A DNA stretch of 64,000 bases from Aquabacterium soli (lineage in GTDB: Bacteria > Pseudomonadota > Gammaproteobacteria > Burkholderiales > Burkholderiaceae_C): contig NZ_RSED01000016.1 of assembly GCF_003933735.1 (NCBI RefSeq), positions 426 to 64,425 on the forward strand, given 5' to 3'. Positions 1 to 10,295 of the stretch are shown here, one piece after another. A program made the position numbers and the translations under genes. Numbering within the stretch: position 1 is the first letter of the stretch; the number at the start of each line of letters is the position of its first letter. The notes under the pieces are model-generated. The model was not told the DNA's origin and did no database searches. It worked only from the letters and a program-made list of their open reading frames with translations.

Positions 1-3000
1 CAGGCCAACCGCGTGGTGATCGAGGGCAACCGCGTGTTCGACAACGGCGGCACCGGCATCAACCTGGGCGGCTACAGCGAGGCGCGCGGCAACGAGGTCT
101 GGGGCCAGGACGACAACGGCGGCGTGGGCATCACGGCCTCCGGCGCCAACACGCTGGCGGCAGGCAACACCGTGTGGGGCAGCACGACGGGCCTGTACGC
201 GCTCAACAGCGGGCGCCTGGAAGGCAACCGCAGCTTCGCCAACGTGACCGGCATCAGCCTGGGCAACTCGGCCGAGGCCTGGGGCAACCACGTCCACGGC
301 AACAGCGGCGTGGGCCTGTACCTGTCGAGCTGGCAGCCGTACGCGCACAACAACGTCATCGAAGGCAACGGCGGCGCGGGCATCCTGGTCAGCGGCGCGG
401 CCATCAGCAGCGACGTGCCTCGGGTGGAGAACAACACGGTGATCGCCACCGTGGCCGACGCCATCGTGGTGCAGGGCAGCAACAACGTCCGCATCGTCAA
501 CAACATCCTGAGCGTGCGCGGCAGCGGCTATGCGCTGAACGTGGCCTCCGACAGCCAGCAGGGCTTCAAGAGCGACTACAACCTCTTCCACCTGGCCGCC
601 GGCGCCAAGCTGGCGTACTGGGAAGACCGCGCCTTTGCCAACCGGGTGGACTGGTTCTACGAGGTGGGCTTCGACCGCAACAGCCTGACGGCCGACCCGC
701 GCTTCGTCGATGAAGGCGGGGTGGACAACCTGGTGGGCTGGAACGGCAGCACGGTGGCGGGCAGCGTGCGCGTCCTGGACGATGGCGATGCCGGCTACAG
801 CACGAGCGGCACCTGGACGCCAGGCCCGGCCAGTGGCCGCGGCGGCGACAGCCAGCAGGCCGTGCGCGGCGCGGTGCAGGGCGAGGGCAGTGCCCAGGCC
901 AGCTGGACCTTCAGCGGCCTGAGCGCAGGCTACTACCGCATCGCCGTGACCTGGCCAGCGCTGCAGGGCAACGACAACCCGCAAGGCGTGTACACCGCCT
1001 ACGACGGCCAGACGGCCATCGGCACGGCCGGCTACGGCCAGTACTGGGCGGCCAGCGGTGGCTTTGCCGAGGGCGGCACGAACTGGGTCAACCTGGGCAT
1101 GGTCAGGATCGAGGGCGACACGCTCAAGGTGGTGCTGGACAACCTGATCGGGCGCACGGCGGCAGACGCGATCCGCATCGAGCGCGTGGGCGGGGACTTC
1201 GGCGCCGACGACAACCTTCACCTGCAGGCCAGCTCGCCGGCCATCGACCGCGGCGACCCGCTGAGCCCCAGCGTGGCAGAAGGCGCGCCCAGCGGCGGGC
1301 GCATCGACCTGGGCGCCTACGGCAACACGGCCCAGGCCACGCCGAGCGCCAACCCGGTGATCCAGGTGCTGGGCCCCAACGGGCTGGAGAAGATCGAGGC
1401 CGGTGAGCCGGTGACGATCGACTGGCGCAGCGCGGGCCTGCTGCCCTACGACACGGTGTTCCTGCTGGATGCGGGCAGCAACGTGGGCGCCGGCCGCTGG
1501 CTGGCGCAGGGCGGCTACCGGCTGGATCCCACGAACTACGTCGGCAGCATCGCGGCGGGCACCGCCATCGACCTGAGCGGCGTGGCCGGGCGCGAAGCAC
1601 CGGACGGCGTGTACCGCAGCTACGCCTATGCCCCGGGCGGCGTGGGCAGCAAGATGGCCTACCAGATCCCGGCGGCCGACGGCCAGTACGAGATCGTGCT
1701 GCACTTCATCGAGCCGGACAACGTCGCGGCCGGCACGCGCAGCTTCGACATCGTCGTCAATGGCGAGGTGGAGGCGGCGGGCTACGACATCCGCACGGCG
1801 GCCGGCGCGATCCGCACGGCCACCACGGCCAGCTTCATGGTGGATGCAGCCGGTGGCGCCGGCATCAACCTGGAGCTGATCAACAAGAACGCGAGCTGGG
1901 GCGCGGTGCTCAGCGGCATCGAGCTGCGGCGCCTCAACCCGCAGGGCGTGGCCAACCCGGTGGTGAGCCTGGAAGTGTCGCTGGACAACGGCGCCAGCTG
2001 GACGACGATCGCCACGGGCCTGGGGGTGGACCGCTACGGCCAGGGCCAGACGACGTGGGTGCCGACGGCCGAGACGGCGGGCAACACGGCGCTGATCCGC
2101 GCCACGGCGACGATCAACCCGGCCTCGGGGCCGGTGGTGGTCAGCGACGTGAGCGACGAGGCCTTCCTGATCGCCAACGGCGGCAAGGTGTACTACGTCA
2201 ACGACGCCAGCCTGGCGGGCGACGAGTACACGACGGCGGTGGGCGACAACGCGAACTCGGGCAAGAGCGCGGACAAGCCGATGGCCAGCCTGGCGGCGCT
2301 GCTGCGCGCGTACGACCTGAACCCCGGGGACATCGTCCATGTGGATTCGGGCACCTACAGCCTGGCGACCAACATCGTGCTGGGCGAGCAGGACAGCGGC
2401 GTGGTGATCCGCGGCGCGAGCCAGCCGGGCCATGCCACCATCCTGGACCGCGGCAACACGAACGCGGGCACGGCGGTGTTCGAGTTCCAGGGCGCCGATG
2501 ATGTGCGCATCGAGAACGTCAGCCTGACCGGCGCACGCATCGGCGTGTGGGCCGCCAGCGGGGCAGACAGCGACCGCAACACGGTCGCGGCCAGCAAGGT
2601 CTACGGCTTCACGCAGGCCAACACCGGCTACGGCTTCTACATCGACACCGGCAACGATGCCTTCACCATCCAGGGCTCGGCGGTGCACGGCAACCGCGTG
2701 GGCGTGTGGATGTCGGGCGCGGGCGGCGTGATCGAAAACAGCCAGATCTACGGCAACAGCCAGTGGGGCATCGACGCCTACGGCAGCACGCAGGCCCAGG
2801 CCATCCAGATCCGCAACAACCTGGTCCACGACAACGCCTCGGGCGGCGTGCAGGCCAACAACTGGGTGAAGGTCAGCCACAACGAGGTCTACAGCCACCT
2901 GACGAGCAACGTCTACGGCATCTCGCTGATCAGCGCCAATGCAGAGGCGTCCGGCAACCTGGTGTACCGCAACGATTCGGGCATCTACGGCCAGAACGGC

Positions 3001-6000
3001 GCGCTGATCGCCGGCAACCAGGTGTTCGCCAACACCAGGGTCGGCATCTACGGTGTCGACGCGCGCATCTCGGGCAACCGCGTCTTCAGCAATGCCATCG
3101 GCATCCATGACAACCGCGACTCGCTGATCGAGAACAACGTCGTTTACGCCAATGCCAACACCGGCATCTCCGTGGCCGGCGCGCATGCGGCCGCTGACAT
3201 GGTGCGCAACAACACCGTCTACCAGCCGGTGGGCGATGCCATCCTCGTCACCGGAACCAACGTCAAGCTCCACAACAACATCGTCTGGGTGGATGCCGGT
3301 TACGGCGTCAATGTGGCGGCGGGCAGCACGGCGACGCTGCTGGCCGACCACAACCTCTTCCACACCCCCCTGGCCGGTGGCCGCGTGGGCCTGTGGAACG
3401 GCACGCAGCAGGCCACGCTGGCCGCCTGGCGCACGGCCAGCGGCCAGGACGCGCACAGCCTGGCGGGTAACCCGCTGTTCCTGGACATCGACGGTGCCGA
3501 CAACGTGCTGGGCGAAAAGGGCCTGATCACCGGCAACGGCTTCGACGACAACTTCGGCCTGCGCGCCAACTCGGCCGCCATCGATGCGGCCAACATGTAC
3601 GTCGCCACCGCGGCCGACATCGAAGGCCGCCCGCGCCGCGACGACCCGAGCCGCCCGAACACCGGCGATGGCCTGCCGCTGTACGTGGCCACGGCCGGTG
3701 CCGGCAGCAGCTTCGTGGCCGGCGGCACCAAGCTGAACTACCGCACCAGCGACGGCTCGACCAACTACACCCTGCCGTTCGCCTTCACCTTCTACGGCAA
3801 GACCTACACCCAGGTCGCCATCAACGTGAACGGCTTCCTGCAGTTCGAAGGGCCGGACCAGTCCTGGTATGGCAACGAGAACTCGCTGGAAGGCCTGCTG
3901 CGCAACGTCCGCATCGCGCCGCTGTGGGACAACCTCAACACCTACTCCGGCACCGACGCGACGCGCGATGTCTATGCCGACGCCTCCGTCGCCGGCCAGG
4001 TGACGATCCGCTGGGCAGCGGTGGTCGAGGGCACGGCCAACCCGGTCAACTTCTCGGTCACCCTGTTCGCCAACGGCAGCTTCCGCTTCGACTACGGCCC
4101 CAGCGCCAACGGCCTCACGCCCACGGTGGGCGTGTCTGCCGGCAACGGCCAGACCTACGTGCTCGCGCCGTACGATGGCCAGAGCGACCTGTCGGGCATG
4201 GCCTCGCTCACGTGGGCACCCACGCCGGGCTTGGTGTACTACGACATCGGCGCCTATGAGTTCCAGGGCGATTCCAGCGACGCTACCCCGCCGCGTGTGG
4301 TGAGCGTGAGCAACCTGCCGGCCGACGGCGGCAGCACGCCCGCGGCCTTCAGCAGCCTGCAGATCAACTTCAGCGAGGCGCTGGACGGCGTCTCGGCGCG
4401 CAGCCCGGCCAACTACGAGCTGCTCTCGGCCGGTGTCGACGGCGTCTTCGGCACCTCCGACGACAGCCGCATCGCGCTCAAGCCGGGCTACTCCTTCCCC
4501 GAGACCAACCTCACGCTGCAACTGCCCGACGGCCCGCTGGCCAACGGCCTGTACCGCCTGAGCGTGCTGGGTGTCTTCGACACCGCGGGCAACACGCTCG
4601 ACGGCAACAACGATGGCACGGGCGGCGACAGCTATGTCCGCACCTTCCGCATCGACCGCACCGGCAACACCCCGCCGACGGCCACCGACGCGACGACCAG
4701 CGTGGCCGAGGATGGCTCGATCCTGATCACCCTGAACGGCACCGACCCGAATGGCGACCCATTGGCCTTCAGCCTGGTCGGCCAGCCGCAGCACGGCACG
4801 CTGACCAACTTCGATCCGGTGGCGCGCACCGTCCGCTACACGCCGAACGCCCACTTCAACGGCACGGACAGCTTCCGCTTCCGCGTCGACGATGGCAACC
4901 TGGGCAGCGACGAAGGCCAGGTCCTGGTCAACGTCACGCCGGTCAACGACGTGCCCACCGCCGCCGGCGTGGTCACCGCGACCGACGAGGACACGGCGAT
5001 CAGCATCCTGCTGCCGGCCCAGGACGTGGAGACGCCGCGCGAGCAGCTCACCTTCAACCTCGGCACGGCGCCGCAGCACGGCACCCTCACGCAGGGCGCC
5101 GACGGGGTGTGGGTCTACACGCCCGACGCCGATTTCAACGGCACCGACAGCTTCACCTACACCGTCACCGACCGGGGCGATCCCGATGGCGCGGGCGGCA
5201 ATGCGGCCACCTCGGCGCCCGCCACCGTCACGATCACGGTGCGCGCCTTGAACGATGCGCCGCAGATCGCGGCCATCCCGCCCCAGACCGTGGCCGAAGG
5301 CCAGACGCTCAGCCTGCCCATCCCGGGCACCGATCCGGATGGCAGCACCCTGAGCTACAGCCTGGTCGGCAGCGTGCCGGGTGCCAGCATCAACGCCGCG
5401 ACGGGCCTGTTCAGCTGGACACCGGCCGACGGCGCGCTGACGCAGTCCTTCACGGTGCGCGTCAGCGATGGCACGCTCAGCACGGAGGCCACCTTCAGCG
5501 TCACTGTCACCAACGTGGCGCCGGCGCTCACCGTCCAGGGCGGGGCCTCGGTCAATGCAGGCACGCCGTACGCCATCACCTTCGGTGCGACGGATCCGGG
5601 CCAGGACACCATCAGCGCCTGGGTGGTGAACTGGGGCAATGGCCAGACCACCACCCTGGCGGGCGGCGCCACCGGCGCCAGCTTCACCTATGCGCAGGGC
5701 GGCAACTACGCCATCACCGTCACCGCGACGGATGAGGATGGCAGCTACACCTCGGCCCCGCTGGCCCTGCACGTGGTGGCGCCCAATGGCGTGCCCATCG
5801 CCGGCAACCAGTCGGTCACCCTTGATGAGGACACGCCTCGGGCCATCGTGCTCAGCGTGGCCGATCCAGATGGCGATGTGCTGGGCTTCGCACTCACCAC
5901 CGCACCGCTGCATGGCACGCTGGGCGCCTTCGATCCGGCCACACGCACCGTGCTGTACACGCCGGCCGCCAACTACCATGGTGTCGACAGCTTCAGCTAC

Positions 6001-7611
6001 ACCGTGAGCGATGGGCGCGGCGGCAGTGCCTCGGCCACCGTGACCATCGGCGTCACGCCGGTGAACGACGCGCCGGTGGCCACGGACGACGCCTACACCG
6101 TGACCTCGGGCCAGACCCTGACGGTGCCTGTGCTGGCCGGCTTGCTGGCCAACGACAGCGATGTCGATGGCGACGCCCTGGTGATCGTTGGCAGCACGGC
6201 GGCCAGCCATGGCGCGGGCACCCTGCTGCCCGACGGCAGCTTCAGCTACACGCCGACCGCGGGCTTCGTGGGCACCGACAGCTTCAGCTACACCGTCAGC
6301 GATGGCCTGAGCACCCGCACGGCCACGGTCAGCATCACCGTGAGTGCCCCGCCCACGCTGAAAGTCAGCACCTTCACGCAGACGGATTCGGGCTTCACGC
6401 TGCGCTTCAACCGCGCGGTCGACGCCAGCCAGCTCAACCTCTACACGGGCGATCCGACCAACCTGGGCGCGGCCGACCTGGTCCTCACCGGCCCGGACGG
6501 CAAGCCGGTCAGCGGCAGCCTGGTGCTGGACGCCGATGGCGCGGGCTTGACCTTCCTGCGCACCGGCGGCGTGCTGGCCTCGGGCAGCTACAGCCTGAGC
6601 CTGGCCTCGCGCGCCAACGGCTTCGCCACCGCCGACGGCATCCTGCTGGACGGCAATGGCGATGGCACCGCGGGCGATGCCTACCTCAAGACCTTCACGG
6701 TGGCCCCCAGCAGCTCGGCGGTTCTGTCGGTGGGCGAGATCGCGCGCGGCCCGGGCCAGGCCCTGGCCATCGCGGCCTCGGGCTTCAACTTCCCCATCAC
6801 GCTGGACAACGCGGCCGGTGCCACCCGCATCGCCTTCACCTTGCGCTACGACCCGGCGCTGCTGAACGTCACGGGCTTCACGGGCGGCACGCTGCCGGCC
6901 GGCAGCACCGTGTCGGTCGACACCAGCGTGGCGGGCCAGCTCACGGTCAGCATCGTCACGACGGCCCCGCTGGGGGCCGGCAGGATCGTGCTGGGCAACC
7001 TGGCCGCCAACGTGCCGGCAGACGCGGCCTACGGTGCCAGCCACCTGCTGCGGCTGAGCCAGGTGCAGATCGATGCCGGCGCACGCCCGGTGCGCAGCGA
7101 CGACGGCCTGCACGTGGTGGCCTACCTGGGCGACACCTCGGGCGATGCCGCCTACTCCGCGACCGATGTGCAGCGCCTGCAGCGGGTGATGAACCGCACC
7201 GACACCGGCTACGCGGCGTGGCCGCTGGTCGATCCGCTGTTGCTCAGCGACGTCAAGGCCGACGGGGTGCTCAGCCTGGCCGATGCCAGCCTGCTGAACC
7301 AGCAGGCGGCAGGCAGGCCGCAGAAGGAGATCCCGCCGATCCCGGCGCCGCTGCCCACGCCATCGCTCGCCAGGGCCGCGGCCGTGGCCCCTGTGGCGCA
7401 GGCCGCTCCGGCCGCATCGCCTGCGCCGCAGGTGGCGGCCACGCCGGCCTTTGATTTCGCGGGTGCACCCAAGGCCTTCGACCTGGGCACCTCCAGCGGG
7501 ATCTGGCTGGACAGCTGGGTGTCCGACGCGGCGAAATCCAGCAAGAAGGCCAATGCATGGACGCTGACAGCCGCACCGAAGCCATCTGCAACCCCCACGA
7601 ACACACATTGA
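1..7611 (+). CDS. Giant modular surface protein with beta-helix, Ig/cadherin-like, cohesin-like and dockerin-like modules (5' end outside window)
   Basis: The reading frame is open from base 1, so the N-terminus and start lie outside the window; at least 2536 residues are present. Modules in order (residues counted from the GTG at 13): NosD/pectate-lyase-like right-handed beta-helix repeats (about 1-240, many N-N and G-N turns), a carbohydrate-binding-like beta domain (about 250-395), a malectin-like domain (about 535-640), a second beta-helix (about 730-1185), an Ig/SbsA-like domain near 1425-1550, cadherin-like, He_PIG and PKD-like repeats (about 1560-2113, with NGTDSF and GTDSFSYTV signatures), another Ig-like domain, a cohesin-like module (about 2237-2367) and a two-loop dockerin-like module (about 2372-2435, loops DTSGDAAYSATD and DVKADGVLSLAD). 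Such proteins are usually secreted adhesins or matrix components. Its position upstream of export genes suggests it is their client, which is inference. No C-terminal sortase, PEP-CTERM or autotransporter barrel is visible. Confidence 0.85.
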   Translation, partial: QANRVVIEGNRVFDNGGTGINLGGYSEARGNEVWGQDDNGGVGITASGANTLAAGNTVWGSTTGLYALNSGRLEGNRSFANVTGISLGNSAEAWGNHVHGNSGVGLYLSSWQPYAHNNVIEGNGGAGILVSGAAISSDVPRVENNTVIATVADAIVVQGSNNVRIVNNILSVRGSGYALNVASDSQQGFKSDYNLFHLAAGAKLAYWEDRAFANRVDWFYEVGFDRNSLTADPRFVDEGGVDNLVGWNGSTVAGSVRVLDDGDAGYSTSGTWTPGPASGRGGDSQQAVRGAVQGEGSAQASWTFSGLSAGYYRIAVTWPALQGNDNPQGVYTAYDGQTAIGTAGYGQYWAASGGFAEGGTNWVNLGMVRIEGDTLKVVLDNLIGRTAADAIRIERVGGDFGADDNLHLQASSPAIDRGDPLSPSVAEGAPSGGRIDLGAYGNTAQATPSANPVIQVLGPNGLEKIEAGEPVTIDWRSAGLLPYDTVFLLDAGSNVGAGRWLAQGGYRLDPTNYVGSIAAGTAIDLSGVAGREAPDGVYRSYAYAPGGVGSKMAYQIPAADGQYEIVLHFIEPDNVAAGTRSFDIVVNGEVEAAGYDIRTAAGAIRTATTASFMVDAAGGAGINLELINKNASWGAVLSGIELRRLNPQGVANPVVSLEVSLDNGASWTTIATGLGVDRYGQGQTTWVPTAETAGNTALIRATATINPASGPVVVSDVSDEAFLIANGGKVYYVNDASLAGDEYTTAVGDNANSGKSADKPMASLAALLRAYDLNPGDIVHVDSGTYSLATNIVLGEQDSGVVIRGASQPGHATILDRGNTNAGTAVFEFQGADDVRIENVSLTGARIGVWAASGADSDRNTVAASKVYGFTQANTGYGFYIDTGNDAFTIQGSAVHGNRVGVWMSGAGGVIENSQIYGNSQWGIDAYGSTQAQAIQIRNNLVHDNASGGVQANNWVKVSHNEVYSHLTSNVYGISLISANAEASGNLVYRNDSGIYGQNGALIAGNQVFANTRVGIYGVDARISGNRVFSNAIGIHDNRDSLIENNVVYANANTGISVAGAHAAADMVRNNTVYQPVGDAILVTGTNVKLHNNIVWVDAGYGVNVAAGSTATLLADHNLFHTPLAGGRVGLWNGTQQATLAAWRTASGQDAHSLAGNPLFLDIDGADNVLGEKGLITGNGFDDNFGLRANSAAIDAANMYVATAADIEGRPRRDDPSRPNTGDGLPLYVATAGAGSSFVAGGTKLNYRTSDGSTNYTLPFAFTFYGKTYTQVAINVNGFLQFEGPDQSWYGNENSLEGLLRNVRIAPLWDNLNTYSGTDATRDVYADASVAGQVTIRWAAVVEGTANPVNFSVTLFANGSFRFDYGPSANGLTPTVGVSAGNGQTYVLAPYDGQSDLSGMASLTWAPTPGLVYYDIGAYEFQGDSSDATPPRVVSVSNLPADGGSTPAAFSSLQINFSEALDGVSARSPANYELLSAGVDGVFGTSDDSRIALKPGYSFPETNLTLQLPDGPLANGLYRLSVLGVFDTAGNTLDGNNDGTGGDSYVRTFRIDRTGNTPPTATDATTSVAEDGSILITLNGTDPNGDPLAFSLVGQPQHGTLTNFDPVARTVRYTPNAHFNGTDSFRFRVDDGNLGSDEGQVLVNVTPVNDVPTAAGVVTATDEDTAISILLPAQDVETPREQLTFNLGTAPQHGTLTQGADGVWVYTPDADFNGTDSFTYTVTDRGDPDGAGGNAATSAPATVTITVRALNDAPQIAAIPPQTVAEGQTLSLPIPGTDPDGSTLSYSLVGSVPGASINAATGLFSWTPADGALTQSFTVRVSDGTLSTEATFSVTVTNVAPALTVQGGASVNAGTPYAITFGATDPGQDTISAWVVNWGNGQTTTLAGGATGASFTYAQGGNYAITVTATDEDGSYTSAPLALHVVAPNGVPIAGNQSVTLDEDTPRAIVLSVADPDGDVLGFALTTAPLHGTLGAFDPATRTVLYTPAANYHGVDSFSYTVSDGRGGSASATVTIGVTPVNDAPVATDDAYTVTSGQTLTVPVLAGLLANDSDVDGDALVIVGSTAASHGAGTLLPDGSFSYTPTAGFVGTDSFSYTVSDGLSTRTATVSITVSAPPTLKVSTFTQTDSGFTLRFNRAVDASQLNLYTGDPTNLGAADLVLTGPDGKPVSGSLVLDADGAGLTFLRTGGVLASGSYSLSLASRANGFATADGILLDGNGDGTAGDAYLKTFTVAPSSSAVLSVGEIARGPGQALAIAASGFNFPITLDNAAGATRIAFTLRYDPALLNVTGFTGGTLPAGSTVSVDTSVAGQLTVSIVTTAPLGAGRIVLGNLAANVPADAAYGASHLLRLSQVQIDAGARPVRSDDGLHVVAYLGDTSGDAAYSATDVQRLQRVMNRTDTGYAAWPLVDPLLLSDVKADGVLSLADASLLNQQAAGRPQKEIPPIPAPLPTPSLARAAAVAPVAQAAPAASPAPQVAATPAFDFAGAPKAFDLGTSSGIWLDSWVSDAAKSSKKANAWTLTAAPKPSATPTNTH

Positions 7612-7652
7612 GGCAGGCCCCTGTTTGTGCTATCAATCAGGGGCTGCCTGCC
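7612..7652 (+). terminator. Large hairpin after the giant surface-protein gene
   Basis: Bases 7612-7617 (GGCAGG) pair with 7647-7652 (CCTGCC), and 7618-7623 (CCCCTG) pair with 7638-7643 (CAGGGG). That gives a 12-bp stem with a 3-base bulge and a 14-base loop, starting right at the stop codon. There is no T-tract, so it may be an attenuator or an RNA 3'-end stabiliser rather than a strict intrinsic terminator. Confidence 0.45.
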
Positions 7653-7704
7653 AGCCCATCCACCTCTCTCGACATCAGCCTACAGCCTTCAGGAAGTCCC
7701 GGCC

Positions 7705-8367
7705 ATGAATCAAGCGATCCACCCTGTTCCCGCCCGAACGAGTCCTTTCTCGCACATCGCCCGGCAAGGGGTGGCGCTGGCGGTGGCGGGTCTTTGTTGG
7801 GCGGCCTCGACGGCCCAGGCCGTGGGCCTGGAGGTCACCCATGGCAGCGGCTACCCGGACAGCACGGCCTCGGTGTCGTTCGAGCTGGATTTCAACCAGG
7901 GCGCGCCCGTGTTCGACTTCTTCCTGCAACTGGACGATCCCCTGCCGGTGCCGCTGACATTCCGCGGCGGTTCGGCCTCGTGGAACGGCCAGCCCCTGAA
8001 CGATGTTTTCACCGTGCCGGCAGCACTGACGGATGCGTCGGGCACCTGGGGCCCCAACTACACCGCAGGTGTGGCGCTGTCCGCCGATCCTCTGTATGGC
8101 CTGCTGCGCCTGACCTACACCTACGACCTGGCAGGCCTCTCGGTCGGGCAGAGTGCCGTCATTGGCCTGACCTTCGAGTACTTCGACAGCGACGAGGGCG
8201 ACTTCGTGACGCTGAGCCGCACCGCTTCCGTCACCGCCGTGCCCGAGGCCGATGCCGGCCTTCTGGCGCTGGCCGGGCTGGGGGTGGCCACGGGCGTGCT
8301 GGCCCGGCGCCGCGCGCAGGATCGCACGCAGCACGGTACGCTTCAGGACGCGCCCGCCCTGGCATGA
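7705..8367 (+). CDS. PEP-CTERM-type exported protein
   Basis: A 220-residue protein of unknown exact role, probably exported. The ATG at 7705 is preferred over an upstream in-frame start at 7627 because an AGGAAG Shine-Dalgarno-like sequence lies just before it and a signal peptide follows (hydrophobic ALAVAGLCWAAS, then AQA). The mature part is a beta-rich domain with many acidic and aromatic residues. The C-terminus reads VPEADAGLLALAGLGV and ends in a basic ARRRA cluster. That is the tripartite PEP-CTERM layout, with A in place of the second P. PEP-CTERM proteins are processed by exosortase and linked to extracellular polysaccharide; no exosortase lies in the window. The last four bases overlap the next gene (ATGA). 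Confidence 0.7.
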   Translation: MNQAIHPVPARTSPFSHIARQGVALAVAGLCWAASTAQAVGLEVTHGSGYPDSTASVSFELDFNQGAPVFDFFLQLDDPLPVPLTFRGGSASWNGQPLNDVFTVPAALTDASGTWGPNYTAGVALSADPLYGLLRLTYTYDLAGLSVGQSAVIGLTFEYFDSDEGDFVTLSRTASVTAVPEADAGLLALAGLGVATGVLARRRAQDRTQHGTLQDAPALA

Positions 8368-10295
8368 GCGCTGCGCCTGGCGCCACACCCGCCGCGGTGG
8401 TCGGTGCGGTCAGCTCCGAACCGCGCTGGGGCACCGGCTTCAGCACCAGCAGCGAGGCTGGCGCCAGCGCGGACTTCTGGTCTCTGCTCGTCAATGCGCA
8501 AACGTCTGATCAGCTCTGTCGTGCCTGGCTCGGCATCCTGTGCCAATGGGTGCCGGGCACCCAGGCCGGCCTGCTGCTGCTGCACGACGAGGGTGACCGC
8601 TACGCGCCCGCCGGTGTCTGGCCCGATCCCGAGCAGGACATGTCCTTCCTGGGCGATGTGGCCCAGCAGGCGCTGGTGGAGCGCCGCGGCGTGGTCCGCG
8701 AAGAAAGCAATGGCCTGGCGCAGTGCGCCTACCCGCTGCTGAGCGCCGACCAGGCCTATGGCGTGGTGGTGCTGCACGTGGTGTCCCGTGGCGATGCCTC
8801 GGTGCGAGAGGCCCTGCGCCTGCTGCATTGGGGCGCGGGCTGGCTGGTCGGCCTGTTCGACCGCCGCCACCTGATCGAGCGCGACGTGCGCCTCAAGCGC
8901 TCGGCCATGCTCCAGGACATCCTGCTGGGCGTGATGGCCGAGGCCGGCCCGGAGCAGGCAGGCCGCTGGGTGGTCAACCGCCTGGCCGAAGCCCTGCCAT
9001 GCCGGCGTGCCCTGCTGGGCCGCGTCACGCGCGGGGGCCTGGGCGCCGATGTCGAGGTGGTCAGCGTGTCCGGCACGGCGCACTTCGAACCCCATTCGAC
9101 GCTGATCGCACGGGCCCGCGAGGCCTTGCGCGAGGCGGCCGACAGCGGGCAGGCGCAGGTGCACCCGGTGCAGGACATCGATGAAGGCACCGCACCGCTG
9201 CTCACCGCCAGCGCGCTGGCCGATTACGCGCAAGAGGCCCAGGCCCGCTGCGTGATCGCCTTGCCGCTCGAACACCAGGGACGTTGTCGTGGCGCGCTGC
9301 TGCTCGATTTCGACCAGCGCGTGTCGGATGACCTGAAAACCTTCCTGGACACCCTGGCGCTGGCCCTCGCCCCTGGCCTGGCCCTGCAAGATGCGGCCAC
9401 CCGCGGCTGGTGGGCCCATGGCCGTGACCGCGCGGCCGAGCTGTGGGCGGCACTGGTTGGCCCTCGCCACCCAGGCTGGAAGCTGGTCGGCGGCGTGACG
9501 CTGGTGGCCCTGGTGCTGGCCAGCGTGGTCAATGTCGATTTCCGCGTGCGTTCGCCCGCCACGGTGGAGGGGCGCGTGCAGCGCTCGGCCGTGGCGCCCT
9601 TCGAGGGCTTCATCAAGGAGGCCCGGGTGCGCGCAGGCGACACGGTCAAGAAGGGCGATGTGCTGGCCCGTCTCGATGACCGTGACCTCAAGCTCGAGTC
9701 CGCCAAGTGGCAGGCCGAGGCCGAACTGGCCGAGCGCAAGCTGCGCGAGGCCATGGCACGCGGCCAGCCCGTCGATGTGCGCCTGGCCCAGGCCGAGGCC
9801 GAGCAGGCGCATGCCGAGCTGTCGATGGTCACCGAGAAGCTGGCCCGCGTCGCCATCACCGCGCCCTTCGACGGCATCGTGGTGCGCGGCGACCTGTCGC
9901 AGCAGCTGGGCGCGCCGGTCGAACTGGGCAAGGTGCTGTTCGAGGTGGCCCCGCTCAATGCCTACCGCGTGGTGATGAAGGTCGACGAGCACGACATCGT
10001 GCACCTGCGCCAGGGCCAGGTGGGTGAGCTGGTGCTGGCCGGCCTGCCCGGCGAGCGCCTGGCGATCAAGGTGAGCAAGGTGTCGCCCGTGGCCACGGCA
10101 GAAGATGGCCGCAACAGCTTCCGCGTCGAGGCCGAGGTGAACGCACAGGCGCCGGGGCAGGGCGGGTCCGAGCACCTGCAGCCCGGCATGGAAGGCGTCG
10201 GCAAGGTCAGCGTGGGCGAGCACAGCCTGGCGTGGCAGGCCTTCCACCGCCTGGGCAACTGGATCCGGTACACGGCATGGACGCTGGGACTCTAG
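8364..10295 (+). CDS. GAF-domain/HlyD membrane-fusion adaptor fusion protein
   Basis: A 643-residue protein. The start is the ATG overlapping the previous stop codon. Residues about 35-340 are soluble and look like two GAF-type sensory domains, which would be cytoplasmic. A single transmembrane helix (about 373-390, WKLVGGVTLVALVLASVV) follows, and then an HlyD/RND-type periplasmic adaptor: a lipoyl-like half (FEGFIKEARVRAGDTVKKGD), a helical hairpin (about 440-500), the second lipoyl half (ITAPFDGIVVRGDL) and a beta-barrel region. Adaptors of this family bridge an inner-membrane exporter to a TolC-type channel. The GAF domains suggest that a small molecule or signal gates transport, which is inference. 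It opens a run of four translationally coupled genes. Confidence 0.75.
   Translation: MSAAPGATPAAVVGAVSSEPRWGTGFSTSSEAGASADFWSLLVNAQTSDQLCRAWLGILCQWVPGTQAGLLLLHDEGDRYAPAGVWPDPEQDMSFLGDVAQQALVERRGVVREESNGLAQCAYPLLSADQAYGVVVLHVVSRGDASVREALRLLHWGAGWLVGLFDRRHLIERDVRLKRSAMLQDILLGVMAEAGPEQAGRWVVNRLAEALPCRRALLGRVTRGGLGADVEVVSVSGTAHFEPHSTLIARAREALREAADSGQAQVHPVQDIDEGTAPLLTASALADYAQEAQARCVIALPLEHQGRCRGALLLDFDQRVSDDLKTFLDTLALALAPGLALQDAATRGWWAHGRDRAAELWAALVGPRHPGWKLVGGVTLVALVLASVVNVDFRVRSPATVEGRVQRSAVAPFEGFIKEARVRAGDTVKKGDVLARLDDRDLKLESAKWQAEAELAERKLREAMARGQPVDVRLAQAEAEQAHAELSMVTEKLARVAITAPFDGIVVRGDLSQQLGAPVELGKVLFEVAPLNAYRVVMKVDEHDIVHLRQGQVGELVLAGLPGERLAIKVSKVSPVATAEDGRNSFRVEAEVNAQAPGQGGSEHLQPGMEGVGKVSVGEHSLAWQAFHRLGNWIRYTAWTLGL

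Noticed and set aside
1-7611. CRISPR-like or satellite repeats within the giant gene
   Set aside because: The repetition is at protein level (beta-helix and Ig-like modules) with diverged DNA, not regularly spaced identical repeats.
8343-10247. 634-residue minus-strand frame opposite the GAF-HlyD gene
   Set aside because: Shadow of the coding strand caused by GC bias; no ribosome-binding site or recognisable domain.
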